A DNA stretch of 62,031 nucleotides from Pseudomonadota bacterium. Its GTDB lineage: Bacteria; Desulfobacterota; Binatia; Binatales; Binataceae. Below the pieces are notes generated by a model. It saw nothing but the letters and a program-made list of their open reading frames with translations. It had not been told where the DNA came from and did no database searches. Shown here piece after piece: positions 43,631-53,095 of this stretch. The translations under genes and the position numbers were made by a program. The stretch covers positions 1-62,031 of the forward strand of contig JAJPHZ010000029.1 of NCBI GenBank assembly GCA_021325025.1. The letters run 5' to 3'. Within the stretch, counting starts at the first letter, position 1. Every line of letters begins with the position of its first letter.

Positions 43631-44320
43631 ATGGAAAACACGCATTTGCAGCATACCAACCGGCAGTACGAAGAGGAGCTGCGCAACCTGCGTACCAGCC
43701 TGCTCCAGATGGGCGGGCTGGTGGAGCGCCAGATCGCCAACGCGGTCGAGTCGCTGGTCGAACGCGACTCCGAACTGGCGCGCAGCACGATCGCCAGGGA
43801 TGCCGAGGTCAACCGCATGGATATCGACATCGACGCCCTGTGCATCCGCCTGCTGGCGCTGCGTCAGCCCGCGGCCTCTGACCTGCGCTTTATCACCACG
43901 GGCTTGAAGATCACTACTGACCTGGAGCGGATCGGCGACATGGCGGTCAACATCTGCGAGCGCGCGCTGGAGCTCAATCACGAGCCGGTGCTCAAGCCCT
44001 ATATCGATATCCCGCGGATGGCGGCGCTGGCGCAGTCGATGGTCAAGGACAGCCTCGACGCGTTCGTCAACAACGACACCGACCTGGCCGAGCAGGTAAT
44101 CGGGCGCGACGACGAGGTCGACCAGCTCAACTACCAAATCTTTCGCGAGCTGCTGAGCTACATGGCCGAGGAGCCGCGCACCATCGGGCGCGCCACGCGC
44201 GTGTTGTTCGTCTCCAAGTACCTCGAGCGCATCGCCGACCATGCCACCAACATTGCCGAGATGGTGGTCTTCATGGTCAAGGGCAAGACCATCCGCCACA
44301 TGGACAAAGACAAGAAATGA
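43631..44320 (+). CDS. phoU: Phosphate signalling protein PhoU
   Basis: 229-residue PhoU with two three-helix-bundle repeats. Each repeat carries a metal-binding E/D motif: DLERIGDMAVNICERA and YLERIADHATNIAEMV. It relays the state of the Pst transporter to PhoR. ATG 43631 follows GGAGGG; 11 bases after pstB. The stop overlaps phoB by ATGA. Confidence 0.96.
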   Translation: MENTHLQHTNRQYEEELRNLRTSLLQMGGLVERQIANAVESLVERDSELARSTIARDAEVNRMDIDIDALCIRLLALRQPAASDLRFITTGLKITTDLERIGDMAVNICERALELNHEPVLKPYIDIPRMAALAQSMVKDSLDAFVNNDTDLAEQVIGRDDEVDQLNYQIFRELLSYMAEEPRTIGRATRVLFVSKYLERIADHATNIAEMVVFMVKGKTIRHMDKDKK

Positions 44321-45057
44321 GCCACCTGGAGCCGGCCGAACGCAAGGGACCACAGCCGCGGGTGCTGGTGGTCGAAGACGAAGATGACATCCGCACGCTG
44401 GTGCGCTACAACCTGGAGCAGGAGGGCTTCCGGGTGGACGAGGCGCGCGACGGCGCAGGGGCTTACGAATCCATCCGCCGGCGCCTGCCCGACGCGCTGG
44501 TGCTCGACCTGATGCTGCCCGGGATGCCGGGACTGGAGTTGTGCCAGAAGCTGCGCGCCGAAGCCGCCACCCACTTGCTGCCGATCGTCATGCTCACCGC
44601 CAAGGGTTCGGAAGTCGACCGCATCCTGGGCCTGGAGATGGGCGCCGACGACTATATTGTCAAGCCCTTCAGCCCGCGCGAACTGGTGGCCCGAATCCGC
44701 GCCGTGCTGCGCCGCGCCAACGCCCAGGGCGCGCCTGCCGCCGGGCCGGTTTACGAGCGCGGCCGCCTGCGCATGGACATGGGCACCTACGAGGTGTTCG
44801 TGGACGGTAAACAGCGCCAGCTATGCCTGCGCGAGTTCGAGCTGCTGCGGTTTTTCGTCGAACATCCGATGCGGGTGTACAGCCGCGAACAACTGCTCGA
44901 CCTGGTCTGGGGGCGCGACGTGTTCGTCGAGCCGCGCACGGTGGACGTCCACGTACGCCGGCTGCGCCGCCAGATCGAGCGCGACGACAGCAAGCCGGAA
45001 TTGATACTCACTGTAAGGAGCGTGGGTTACCGCTTTAACCCGCAGGCGCTTGGGTAG
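44317..45057 (+). CDS. phoB: Phosphate regulon response regulator PhoB
   Basis: 246-residue OmpR-type regulator. Receiver domain: acidic EDED at 20-23, phospho-acceptor Asp64 in LVLDLMLPG, conserved Lys in IVKPFSP. The C-terminal winged helix ends in the usual VDVHVRRLRRQIE and TVRSVGYRF. It should bind the PHO-like box at 40860. ATG 44317 overlaps phoU; its end overlaps the phoR start by eight bases. Confidence 0.94.
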   Translation: MSHLEPAERKGPQPRVLVVEDEDDIRTLVRYNLEQEGFRVDEARDGAGAYESIRRRLPDALVLDLMLPGMPGLELCQKLRAEAATHLLPIVMLTAKGSEVDRILGLEMGADDYIVKPFSPRELVARIRAVLRRANAQGAPAAGPVYERGRLRMDMGTYEVFVDGKQRQLCLREFELLRFFVEHPMRVYSREQLLDLVWGRDVFVEPRTVDVHVRRLRRQIERDDSKPELILTVRSVGYRFNPQALG

Positions 45058-46492
45058 AACGATTGTCCGCCGCCTGGCGGTGGCGGTGCTGCTCAGCATC
45101 CTGCCGCCCGCCGTGCTGCTGGCAGTGCTGGCAGCGAAAGGGACGGTCTCGTTTGCGCTTCTGACCCTGGTGCTGGTGGCGGGAACCGCGGGCGGAGTGA
45201 TGGCGGCGGCCTCGGTGGTGCGCGTCCTGATCGATCGGCGCGACAGCCTGGAGGACGCGGCCGAGGAACTCGAAGCCCGCCGCCGTCCGCTGCGCCTGGT
45301 GCGTGGAGATCAACTGTTCGGTCTGGCCGAGCAGCGCCTGGTCGCGGCCGCCGACGCGATGGTGCGCGACCTCGAAGAGCTGGCCGAGCAGCGCGAAGAA
45401 CTCGACGTCATCCTGCGCAGCATGTCGGAGGGGGTGGTGGTGACCGACGCGCACGGCCAGGTGATGCTCATCAACCGCGCCGCGCGCGAGATGCTCGAAC
45501 TCAGCCCCGAGGCCGACTATCGCGGGCGCGGCCTGGTCGAGATCTGCCGCGACCCCGCGGTCCAGCAGCTGGTGGCAGGCCCCACAGAACGTCATCAACC
45601 GTGGCCCGAAAGTATCGAGCTGTCGATCCAGCGGGCCGGTCCCACGCGCCGCCTGCGCGTCACGGCGGGCGCGGTCAGTGCCGCGGCGCGGGCGCGCGCC
45701 GCCTGGGTTCTGGTACTGTACGACGTCACGCAGCTCAAGGCTTATGAAGGTCTGCGCTCGGACTTCATCGCCAACCTCACCCACGAAATCCGCACCCCGC
45801 TGAGCGCCTTGTGCGGTTACACGGAAACGCTGCTGGCCGGCGTAGAGGACCCGGACACGCAGCGGCGCTTTTTGCAAATTATCGAACGCCAGTCGCATCG
45901 GCTAGCCCGTCTGGTTGACGACCTGATCTCGCTGTCCGACCTCGAGCGCGGGCTTACCCCGCTGCGCCCGCGCGAACTGGAGGTGCGCCGCCTGTTCGAA
46001 GAAGCGGTCGAGCTGATGGGTGAACAAGCCGAGCGTCAGGGCGTTGCCATCGAAATCCAATGCCCTGAGGCGCTGCCCGCCCTGATCGGAGACCATGACC
46101 GGCTGTATCAGGTGTTAATCAATTTGTTGGACAACGCGATCAAGTACACGCCGCGCGGCGGCCGCGTGACGCTGTCGGCGCGCAAGCCCGAAGCGGCCGA
46201 AACCGGCGGCAAACCGCTGCTGGAGATCGCGGTTGCCGACACCGGCGAGGGAATCCCACCCCAGCATATTCCCCGTCTGACCGAGCGCTTTTACCGCGTC
46301 GACCGCGCCCGGTCGCGCGAACTGGGCGGTACCGGTTTGGGACTGGCGATCGTCAAGCACATCGTCCAGCTCCATCAGGGGGAGCTGCAAATCGAAAGCC
46401 GGGTGCGCGAAGGTACCACGGTGCGGGTCAGACTGCCCCTGCCCGCGCCGGGCAATGCGGAGCAGCTTCCCGTCGCATCCGCCGCCGGTTAA
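45050..46492 (+). CDS. phoR: Phosphate regulon sensor histidine kinase PhoR
   Basis: 480-residue kinase. Two close N-terminal membrane helices (about 8-30 and 34-58) with almost no periplasmic domain, then a PAS domain (VILRSMSEGVVVTDAHGQ, about 123-140), HisKA with His245 in NLTHEIRTPL, and HATPase_c with N-box LLDNAIKYTPRGG, DTGEGIPP and GGTGLGLAIVKH. The lack of a sensor domain fits a kinase that reads PhoU/Pst. The start is TTG 45050, overlapping the phoB stop; no ATG is near. Confidence 0.93.
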   Translation: MGRTIVRRLAVAVLLSILPPAVLLAVLAAKGTVSFALLTLVLVAGTAGGVMAAASVVRVLIDRRDSLEDAAEELEARRRPLRLVRGDQLFGLAEQRLVAAADAMVRDLEELAEQREELDVILRSMSEGVVVTDAHGQVMLINRAAREMLELSPEADYRGRGLVEICRDPAVQQLVAGPTERHQPWPESIELSIQRAGPTRRLRVTAGAVSAAARARAAWVLVLYDVTQLKAYEGLRSDFIANLTHEIRTPLSALCGYTETLLAGVEDPDTQRRFLQIIERQSHRLARLVDDLISLSDLERGLTPLRPRELEVRRLFEEAVELMGEQAERQGVAIEIQCPEALPALIGDHDRLYQVLINLLDNAIKYTPRGGRVTLSARKPEAAETGGKPLLEIAVADTGEGIPPQHIPRLTERFYRVDRARSRELGGTGLGLAIVKHIVQLHQGELQIESRVREGTTVRVRLPLPAPGNAEQLPVASAAG

Positions 46493-46513
46493 GCGCGCCG
46501 GGCGCGGCTTGCG

Positions 46514-46762
46514 TCAGTACAGAGTCTGGACCGCGGCCACAGCGTGATGGTCGAGGTAGACCAAAAAGTCGAGCATGTAACGACAGGCAACGGGCGCACC
46601 GCGCGAAATGACGGTCAGATCGATCACGTACAAAACCACTATCCCCAGCACGAACAACACGGCGTCGAGCGCGACCTCGCCGGCCGGTTTATCGGCTATC
46701 CGTCTCCACCAACGCCGCAGGGCCGATGCGGCCGCGTGGTTCGTGACGTCTGCTTGTTTCAT
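46514..46762 (-). CDS. Small single-helix membrane protein, unknown
   Basis: 82 residues from ATG 46762 with GGAGCGG in front. A basic segment (ALRRWWRRIADK) precedes one hydrophobic helix (VALDAVLFVLGIVVLYVIDLTVIS). No family recognised. It is convergent with phoR at a 21-base distance. It could be a chance frame, but the ribosome site and amphipathic composition favour a gene. Confidence 0.45.
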   Translation of the reverse strand: MKQADVTNHAAASALRRWWRRIADKPAGEVALDAVLFVLGIVVLYVIDLTVISRGAPVACRYMLDFLVYLDHHAVAAVQTLY

Positions 46763-47144
46763 CCGCTCCACCACGTACAGGCATAAGGTCACCCTTGCCC
46801 CCCAATGTCTCCAAGGCGACAAAGCCTCTGTTGATGTTGTCTCGGCTTTTCTTTTCTTATCAAACGTAAGCCTGACGAAGCAAGGTGAGCGCCGACCACC
46901 TGTTCAGCATCACCGTCGATAGGAAAGCTGACCAGCCATGGCCTTGCGTCCCAAGACCGGGCGGCGGCCTTTAAGGCTTGCGGATTGCGCGACGCCGCCA
47001 TCGCCGTTCAAGCCGCAAAGCTCCCGAATCTCCCAAGCAGACTTGGCCACCAGCCACGCTGCCCGCGCGCGCTTGTGATCGATGGGGCAGGCGTGATGAA
47101 GTGTAGCGGCCCCGTGCCAAGATGCGGAAGTTAAAGGTACAGCG
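46763..47144. other. Intergenic region, no gene supported
   Basis: 382 bases between the small membrane protein and the MetE-like gene. Short open frames on both strands lack start sites and family resemblance. No riboswitch or RNA gene recognised. Confidence 0.45.
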
Positions 47145-48302
47145 ATGACGAACAGCATCAAGCGGATCTTAACTACTCACACCGGCAGCCTGCCGCGTCC
47201 CGCGGAATTGATGCGCCTGATCAGTGCGCGCGAGGAGGGTGAGTTGACCGACCCCTCCGCCCTGGAGGCCTCGATCGCCGCCGCGGTGGACGAAATCGTC
47301 CGCAAGCAGGTCGAATCCGGAGTGGATATCGTCAATGACGGCGAAGTCAGCAAGATTTCCTACTCCACCTATGTCAAGGACCGTCTGACCGGGTTTGAAG
47401 GCGAGGGATTGCTGTCCGCCTCCGGGCTGGCGCTGGCCGACTTCAAGGAATTTCCCGAATTGGCGGCCCGGCTGTTTCAGAGCGCCGGGATGACCAAAAC
47501 CAAGGCGCCGGCTTGCGACGGCCCGATCCGGTACAGGGACCTGCGCGAGGTCCAGACCGATATCGCCAACCTCAAGGCCGCGCTCAGCGGCGTCAACGTC
47601 GAGGGCGCCTTCATGAGCGCCGCGTCGCCCGGCGTAATTTCGGGCTTTCTGCCCAATCATTACTACAAGACACCCGACGCCTACGTGGGCGCGCTGGCCG
47701 ACGCGATGAAGACCGAGTACGAGGCGATCCATCAGGCCGGCCTGACCCTGCAATTGGACTGCCCCGACCTGGCGATGAGCCGCCACATCTGGTTCCCCGA
47801 TTTGAGTCTCGCCGACTTCCGCAAGCGGATCGCGATGCACGTCGAGGCGCTCAATCACGCCACCGCCGCAATCCCGCCCGAGAGCATGCGGATGCATCTG
47901 TGCTGGGGCAACTACGAGGGGCCGCATCATTACGATGTGCCGCTGGCCGACATCATCGACATCGTACTCAAGGCGCGCCCCGCCACGATCTCGCTTGAAG
48001 CGGCCAATCCGCGCCACGAGCACGAATGGCAACTGTTCGAGACCGTCAAACTGCCCGACGACAAGGTCCTGATACCGGGGATGCTCGATTCGACCACCAA
48101 CTTTGTCGAGCATCCGCAACTGATCGCACAGCGCCTGCTGCGATGGGCGTCGGTGGTGGGACGTGACCGCCTGATGGCTGGCACCGATTGCGGCTTCGCC
48201 ACCTTCGCCGGGCTGACCCCGGTGTATCACGGCGTAGTGTGGCTGAAGTTCAAGGCGCTGGCCGAAGGCTGCCGCATCGCCTCGGCCCAGCTGTGGGGGT
48301 GA
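47145..48302 (+). CDS. Cobalamin-independent methionine synthase (MetE C-terminal)-like protein
   Basis: 385-residue zinc TIM barrel related to the C-terminal half of MetE. Start TTHTGSLPRP is the family hallmark; predicted zinc ligands are His254 and Cys256 (MHLCWGNYEG), Glu285 (ISLEAAN) and Cys349 (GTDCGFATF). There is no N-terminal MetE half, so it is either a core-MetE-like methyltransferase or, as in epoxyalkane:coenzyme M transferase relatives, a thiol alkyltransferase acting in degradation. ATG 47145. It stands alone after the pho operon. Confidence 0.85.
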   Translation: MTNSIKRILTTHTGSLPRPAELMRLISAREEGELTDPSALEASIAAAVDEIVRKQVESGVDIVNDGEVSKISYSTYVKDRLTGFEGEGLLSASGLALADFKEFPELAARLFQSAGMTKTKAPACDGPIRYRDLREVQTDIANLKAALSGVNVEGAFMSAASPGVISGFLPNHYYKTPDAYVGALADAMKTEYEAIHQAGLTLQLDCPDLAMSRHIWFPDLSLADFRKRIAMHVEALNHATAAIPPESMRMHLCWGNYEGPHHYDVPLADIIDIVLKARPATISLEAANPRHEHEWQLFETVKLPDDKVLIPGMLDSTTNFVEHPQLIAQRLLRWASVVGRDRLMAGTDCGFATFAGLTPVYHGVVWLKFKALAEGCRIASAQLWG

Positions 48303-48360
48303 TTGAGCGCGCACGGGACCGAAGCCAGATTGACGCCCATGTCGTCATTTGTGATGATAA

Positions 48361-49526
48361 ATGACGATGGTCTCGTCTGAGCCCCCGGTTATCCGGCGAA
48401 CCGTCGAGTTGCCGGCTTTACTGGCCAAAAAGTCGTACTTCCTGCTCGGTCCGCGTCAGACCGGCAAGTCTCGTTTCTGATCCGCCACGCTTGGTGGGGT
48501 GCGCGTTTATGACCTGCTTGACAGCGCGACCTATCTGGCATTGAGCCGGGAGCCGGGCCGAATTGCCCAGTAGCTAACCGAGCGCGACCGCATCGTTGTG
48601 ATCGACGAAGTGCAGCGCTTACCCGGCCTGCTCAACGAGGTGCACCGTCTGATCGAGACGCGCCGTCTGCGCTTCCTGCTGACCGGCTCCAGTGCGCGCA
48701 AGCTGCGCGCCGGCGGCGTCAACCTGCTTGGCGGCCGTGCGCGCACGCAGTATCTGCATCCGCTGACATCGCGGGAACTGGGCGCGCATTTCGACCTTGA
48801 GCGGGCGTCACAGAACGGAAGGCTGCCGTCGATTTATTTCTCCGCCGACGCGTGGGCTGACCTTGAGGCCTACGCGGGCACCTATCTGCAGCAGGAGATC
48901 GTTGCCGAGGGCGCTGCTCGCAACGCGCCCGCCTTCAGCCGCTTTCTGAAAGCGGCCGCGCTGTGCAACGGCACCATCGTGAACTTCACCAACATCGCCA
49001 ACCACGCGCAGGTACCGCACACACGGTCTATGAGTACTTCGAGATTTTGAAGGACGCGCTGGTGCTGCACGAACTGCCGCTCTGGCAAAAGTCAACACGG
49101 CGCAAACCGCTCGGCTCATCGAAGTATTATCTGTTTGATGTGGGCGTGGCCGGGGCGCTGCAAGGCCGCCCTTTTCGCGCCGGCACACCGGAGTTCGGCC
49201 AGGCATTGGAGACTCTGATCTTCAGCGAACTCGTCGCCTATCGCGACTACGTCTGCGCACAGCCGTTGTCCTACTGGAGGTCAACGTCGGGCTTCGAAGT
49301 CGACTTTCTCCTTGGCGATCACACCGCCATCGAAGTGAAGGCAACCCGCAACGTCTCCAGGCAGGACCTCAAATCGCTCCTGGCACTGGCTGAAGAGCGC
49401 AGCTTCCGCTCGCTGGTGTGCGTCTGTCTGGAACCGCAGCCCCGCAAGCTCGGCGCGGTCTCCGTCCTGCCCTGCACCGAGTCCCTCGACGCATTGTGGG
49501 ACGGGCAGTTTCGCGAGGCCGGCTGA
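48361..49526 (+). pseudogene. AAA-type ATPase with DUF4143 domain, decayed
   Basis: Reading from ATG 48361, the protein has the Walker A GPRQTGKS, an in-frame TGA (48478), then VYDLLDSATYLALSREPGR, an in-frame TAG (48571), Walker B VVIDEVQRLPGLL and GSSARKL, up to NFTNIANHAQVP. There a 1-base deletion near 49013-49016 shifts the frame; the other frame continues TVYEYFEILKDALVLHELPLW and the DUF4143/nuclease-like end EVDFLLGDHTAIEVKAT. Two nonsense codons plus one frameshift mean it is dead. Such ATPases are common mobile accessory genes of unclear role. Confidence 0.85.
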
Positions 49527-49530
49527 GCGC

Positions 49531-50724
49531 TCAGCGCGAGCGGGGCAGGCCCAGCACGCGCTCGCACACGATGTTGCGCTGGATCTCGGAGGTGCCGGCT
49601 TCGATGGTGTTGGCGCGCGAGCGCAGAAAGGAGGTCTGCCAGCGGCCGTTTTCGATCGCGTGGGCGCTGTCCGCGGTCAACTGGCTGGCCGGCCCCTCCA
49701 GCGCCATCGCGGTCTCCTGCATGCGCTGATTGAGCTCGGACCACAGCAGTTTGAGAATCGAGCCCTCGGCGCCCGGGGTGCCACCGTTGATGATCGCCGA
49801 GAACACCCGCAAGCAGTTGTACTTGAAGCCCTGCAAATCGACGTAATGGCGCGCCAGTTCCTGGCGGATTGCCTCGCGCTCGAGCGCCGGACGCCCGTTG
49901 CGCGTCGCGCGGCGCGCCAGCTCCACCAAATCGTTGAAGATCTGCTCGTAGCGCACGTACTGCGACAGCGCACTGGTGCCGCGCTCGTTGGCCAGCGTGG
50001 TCATGCTCACGCGCCATCCGTCGTTGAGAGCGCCCAGCAGATTTTGGCGCGGCACGTGCACGTTTTCGAAGAACACCTCGTTGAAGTCCTGACCGCCGTG
50101 CATCTGGCGCAGCGGCTTGACCGTGATGCCGGGGCTCTTCATGTCCACCAGCAGATAGCTCAGCCCCCGATGGCGCGCGGCGTTGGGGTCGGTGCGCACC
50201 AGCAGGTAGCACCAATCCGCATACTGTGCGTACGAGGTCCAGATCTTCTGGCCGTTGACGACAAATTCATCGCCCACCAGCTCCGCGCGCGTGCGCAGCG
50301 AGGCCAGGTCCGAGCCCGCGTTGGGCTCCGAAAAACCCTGGCACCAGATCTCCTCGGCGTTGACGATCGCCGGCAGAAAGCGGCGCTTCTGCTCCTCGGT
50401 GCCGTGCTGGATAATGGTGGGACCGACCTGCGAGATAGCCAGCGAGTTGAGCGCGCCGGGCGCCCGCACGCGCGCACATTCTTCGTTGAAGATCGCCATC
50501 TCCACGGCGCTGGCGCCCTGGCCGCCCCACTCCTTGGGCCAGGCCATCGCCACGAACCCGTGCTTGAGCATCCGCCGCTGCCAGTCGCGCAGCATTTCCA
50601 CCAGCGCGCGGCCCCTGGGCAGCACGTAACCGGGCGTGCCCCACCCTTCGGGCAGGTTGTTCTTCAGAAATTCGCGCACCCGCGCGCGATAACGTTCTTC
50701 TTCTTCGGTGAAGCTGAGGTCCAT
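49531..50724 (-). CDS. Acyl-CoA dehydrogenase
   Basis: 397-residue FAD enzyme, cytoplasmic, that introduces the alpha-beta double bond into acyl-CoAs. Signature QGFSEPNAGSDLAS is present, and the C-terminal TSEIQRNIVCERVLGLPRS is the family FAD-contact end. ATG 50724 (MDLSFTEEEERYRARV) is the standard start; the longer frame is unsupported. It is convergent with the ATPase relic (4-base gap) and divergent from the FMN-binding protein. Confidence 0.93.
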   Translation of the reverse strand: MDLSFTEEEERYRARVREFLKNNLPEGWGTPGYVLPRGRALVEMLRDWQRRMLKHGFVAMAWPKEWGGQGASAVEMAIFNEECARVRAPGALNSLAISQVGPTIIQHGTEEQKRRFLPAIVNAEEIWCQGFSEPNAGSDLASLRTRAELVGDEFVVNGQKIWTSYAQYADWCYLLVRTDPNAARHRGLSYLLVDMKSPGITVKPLRQMHGGQDFNEVFFENVHVPRQNLLGALNDGWRVSMTTLANERGTSALSQYVRYEQIFNDLVELARRATRNGRPALEREAIRQELARHYVDLQGFKYNCLRVFSAIINGGTPGAEGSILKLLWSELNQRMQETAMALEGPASQLTADSAHAIENGRWQTSFLRSRANTIEAGTSEIQRNIVCERVLGLPRSR

Positions 50725-50983
50725 CGCTTCTCGATACGGCGTCAACCCCGGCCGGTCAAGGCCGCCCGCGCGGTCCATGCCGGTGAGTGCGCCGGGCCAT
50801 TGCTTCGACGGGCATCCTCACATGCGAGGCAGGCTGCAATCGAATCGGGCTGGTTTTGCGCCGGCAAGCACGCAGTGCGGGGGATTTTGAACTTCGTTCC
50901 TGTTCGGGGCATTGTAACGCACGCGAATCCCAGATGACGACTGGTGTGCCCGTTTGGGGATATCAGGCCAAGGAGAAGAAGCG

Positions 50984-51451
50984 ATGGCTGAGGAACCGAT
51001 GGAAAATCTGGCACTGTTCAAGCTGAGCGAGGAGGAAACCGCCCAGATCATCAAGGAAGCTGGCGGCGGCACCGTAACCTGGGTGCGGCGCGACGGCCAT
51101 CCGGTGGGCGCCTATGTCCAGATCGTCGTGATGGACGGACAAATGTACACCACCTCCACCGACGATCGCGGCAAGAACAAGGCCTGGCGGCGCGACCCCC
51201 GCAGCGCCTGGGTGTTCGACGTGCCCGGCAAAGGCGGCGTCACCGTGATCGGCAAGGTCGTGTTCGAAGAGGATGCGGCGCTCAAGATGCGCGTCTATAA
51301 CACGATGGCCGACGCGGTGAACATGAAGGGAGAGGCGCGCGAGCGATTCATCGGGCACATCAACACCCGCGGCCGCGAAGTGATGCGCCTGGTGCCGGAA
51401 AAATACGTCACCTTGAACACCGCCAAGGTGGGCGTCGCGATGGTGAGTTGA
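50984..51451 (+). CDS. Pyridoxamine 5'-phosphate oxidase-like FMN/F420-binding split-barrel protein
   Basis: 155-residue split-barrel flavoprotein. Pattern VTWVRRDGHPVGAYVQIVVMDGQMYTTS followed by KNKAWRRDPRSAWVF fits the PNPOx-like/FDR fold that binds FMN or F420. ATG 50984 with AAGGAGAAG. The true cofactor cannot be assigned. It lies between the acyl-CoA dehydrogenase and a convergent SDR gene. Confidence 0.75.
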   Translation: MAEEPMENLALFKLSEEETAQIIKEAGGGTVTWVRRDGHPVGAYVQIVVMDGQMYTTSTDDRGKNKAWRRDPRSAWVFDVPGKGGVTVIGKVVFEEDAALKMRVYNTMADAVNMKGEARERFIGHINTRGREVMRLVPEKYVTLNTAKVGVAMVS

Positions 51452-51460
51452 GGCGCAGCG

Positions 51461-52294
51461 CTAACGCCGTTCAAACGACGGGCCGGCGTAGCCGCGGCCG
51501 GTGCTGGCGGCGGAAATCGCATTCTTGTGCGCCACCAGCGCACCGCCATCGACCACCATCACCGTACCGGTGATCCATTCGGACTCGTCGCTGGCCAAGA
51601 ACAGCGCCATCGCCGCGATATCCTCGGGCCGGCCGGCGCGCGCGATCGGCTGCAGCCGGGCCATGTTCGCCTCGATCGTCGCATCGTCCTGACCAAAGCC
51701 GCCTCCGCCCACGAACATCGGCGTCTTGATGCCGCCGGGTGCAATCGCGTTAACGCGGATCCTGTCGCAGGCGAGTTCCGCGGCGGCGCTGCGCGTCAGA
51801 TTGATGACCCCGGCCTTGGCGGCGCTGTAGGGATGCGGTCCGAAGTCGCCAGAGATGCCCGCAATCGATGCGGTCGAAATGATCGATCCGCCGCCGCATC
51901 GGCGCAGTTCGGGTATCGCGTGCTTCATGCCCAGGAACACGCTGCGCAGCAGCACGGCCTGGGTGCGCTCCCATTCCTCGAGCGGGATCTCCTCCAGCCT
52001 GCCCAGCGCACCGCCGACGCCGGCGTTGTTGACCATGATGTCGAGCCGCCCGAACTCGCCCACCGCGCGCGCGACCGCATCCCTGAGGTCGGACTCCAGC
52101 GTCACGTCGGTCCTTTGAAAGACCGCCCGGCCGCCCGCCGCGGCGCATTCGCGCACCACTTCGGCGCCGCCGCGCTCGTTGAGATCGGCCAGCACGACCG
52201 CCGCGCCTTCGCGCACGAAGCGCAGGCCGATCGCCCGCCCCATCCCGCTGGCGCCGCCGGTTATTACCGCCACTTTGTTATCGAGTCTGCCCAT
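51461..52294 (-). CDS. SDR family oxidoreductase
   Basis: 277-residue SDR. TGGASGMG at 12-19, ADLN after strand 2, catalytic Ser143, Tyr156 and Lys160 (YSAAK), terminal ITGTVMVVDGG then an extra roughly 25-residue tail. ATG 52294 is the start; upstream frame is the 5' neighbour's end. Co-directional with the SDR and CaiB genes upstream (20-base gaps), so one operon CaiB-SDR-SDR. Confidence 0.9.
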   Translation of the reverse strand: MGRLDNKVAVITGGASGMGRAIGLRFVREGAAVVLADLNERGGAEVVRECAAAGGRAVFQRTDVTLESDLRDAVARAVGEFGRLDIMVNNAGVGGALGRLEEIPLEEWERTQAVLLRSVFLGMKHAIPELRRCGGGSIISTASIAGISGDFGPHPYSAAKAGVINLTRSAAAELACDRIRVNAIAPGGIKTPMFVGGGGFGQDDATIEANMARLQPIARAGRPEDIAAMALFLASDESEWITGTVMVVDGGALVAHKNAISAASTGRGYAGPSFERR

Positions 52295-52313
52295 TTTGTA
52301 TGCCTCGTCCGAA

Positions 52314-53075
52314 TCATGGTCCGCGGTCGCCGGCGTTGATGCCGCCATCGACCGGGAAGACTGTCCCGGTGATATAATTGGCGTCCTCGCTGGCCAAAAA
52401 CAGCGCCGCACGCGCCACGTCCTGCGGCTGTCCGATCCGCCGCAGGGGCGGCGCCGTGGCGCTGCTTGGCGGCAGGGTGGCGCCAAACAACCGATGCACC
52501 ATCGGCGTTTCGATCCACCCCGGGACTATACAATTAGCCCGGATATTGTACTTGCCGTATTCAATCGCTACCGCCTGGGTGAGCGCGATCACGCCGAACT
52601 TGGAGGCGCAGTAGACAGCACCGCCCGGCGTCGCCCGCAGCCCCGCCAGCGAGGAGACGTTGAGGATGGCGCCGCTCCTGTTCGCCATCATGATCGGGAG
52701 CGCGTACTTCATCCCCAGCCATGTGCCGCGCAGGTTGACGCCGATGACGTGGTCAAACTGCGCGACGCTGATCTGGGCGGCGAAGCAGATCGGGCCTTCG
52801 ATGGCGGCGTTGTTGTACAGGATGTCGATGGTGCCGAAGCGGCGCGCCGCCGCCTCCACCATCGCCTGCGCATCGTCAGGACTTGAGACGTCGGCCCGAA
52901 TCGCCATCGCCCGTCCGCCCTGCGACTCGATCAGATCCACGGTCTGCGCCGCCGACTGCTCGTCGATGTCCGCCGCGGCGATGCGCGCTCCTTCGCGTGC
53001 GAAGAGCAGCGCGGAGCCGCGTCCGATTCCCGAGCCCGCCCCAGTGATCAGGGCAACCTTGTCTGCAAGTTTCAC
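52314..53075 (-). CDS. SDR family oxidoreductase
   Basis: 253-residue SDR. TGAGSGIG at 11-18, AADID after strand 2 (NAD-type), NNA at 88-90, catalytic Tyr155 and Lys159 in YCASK, terminal ITGTVFPVDGG. GTG 53075 follows GGAGGGCGT and gives the normal KLADKVALITG start; the earlier GTG at 53099 overlaps the CoA-transferase stop. Second gene of the CaiB-SDR-SDR operon. Confidence 0.9.
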   Translation of the reverse strand: MKLADKVALITGAGSGIGRGSALLFAREGARIAAADIDEQSAAQTVDLIESQGGRAMAIRADVSSPDDAQAMVEAAARRFGTIDILYNNAAIEGPICFAAQISVAQFDHVIGVNLRGTWLGMKYALPIMMANRSGAILNVSSLAGLRATPGGAVYCASKFGVIALTQAVAIEYGKYNIRANCIVPGWIETPMVHRLFGATLPPSSATAPPLRRIGQPQDVARAALFLASEDANYITGTVFPVDGGINAGDRGP

Positions 53076-53095
53076 ACGCCCTCCGCAACCGGGCT

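Noticed and set aside
46910..47161. Minus-strand frame before the MetE-like gene
   Set aside because: No ribosome site, no recognised family, and it crosses the start of the plus-strand gene.
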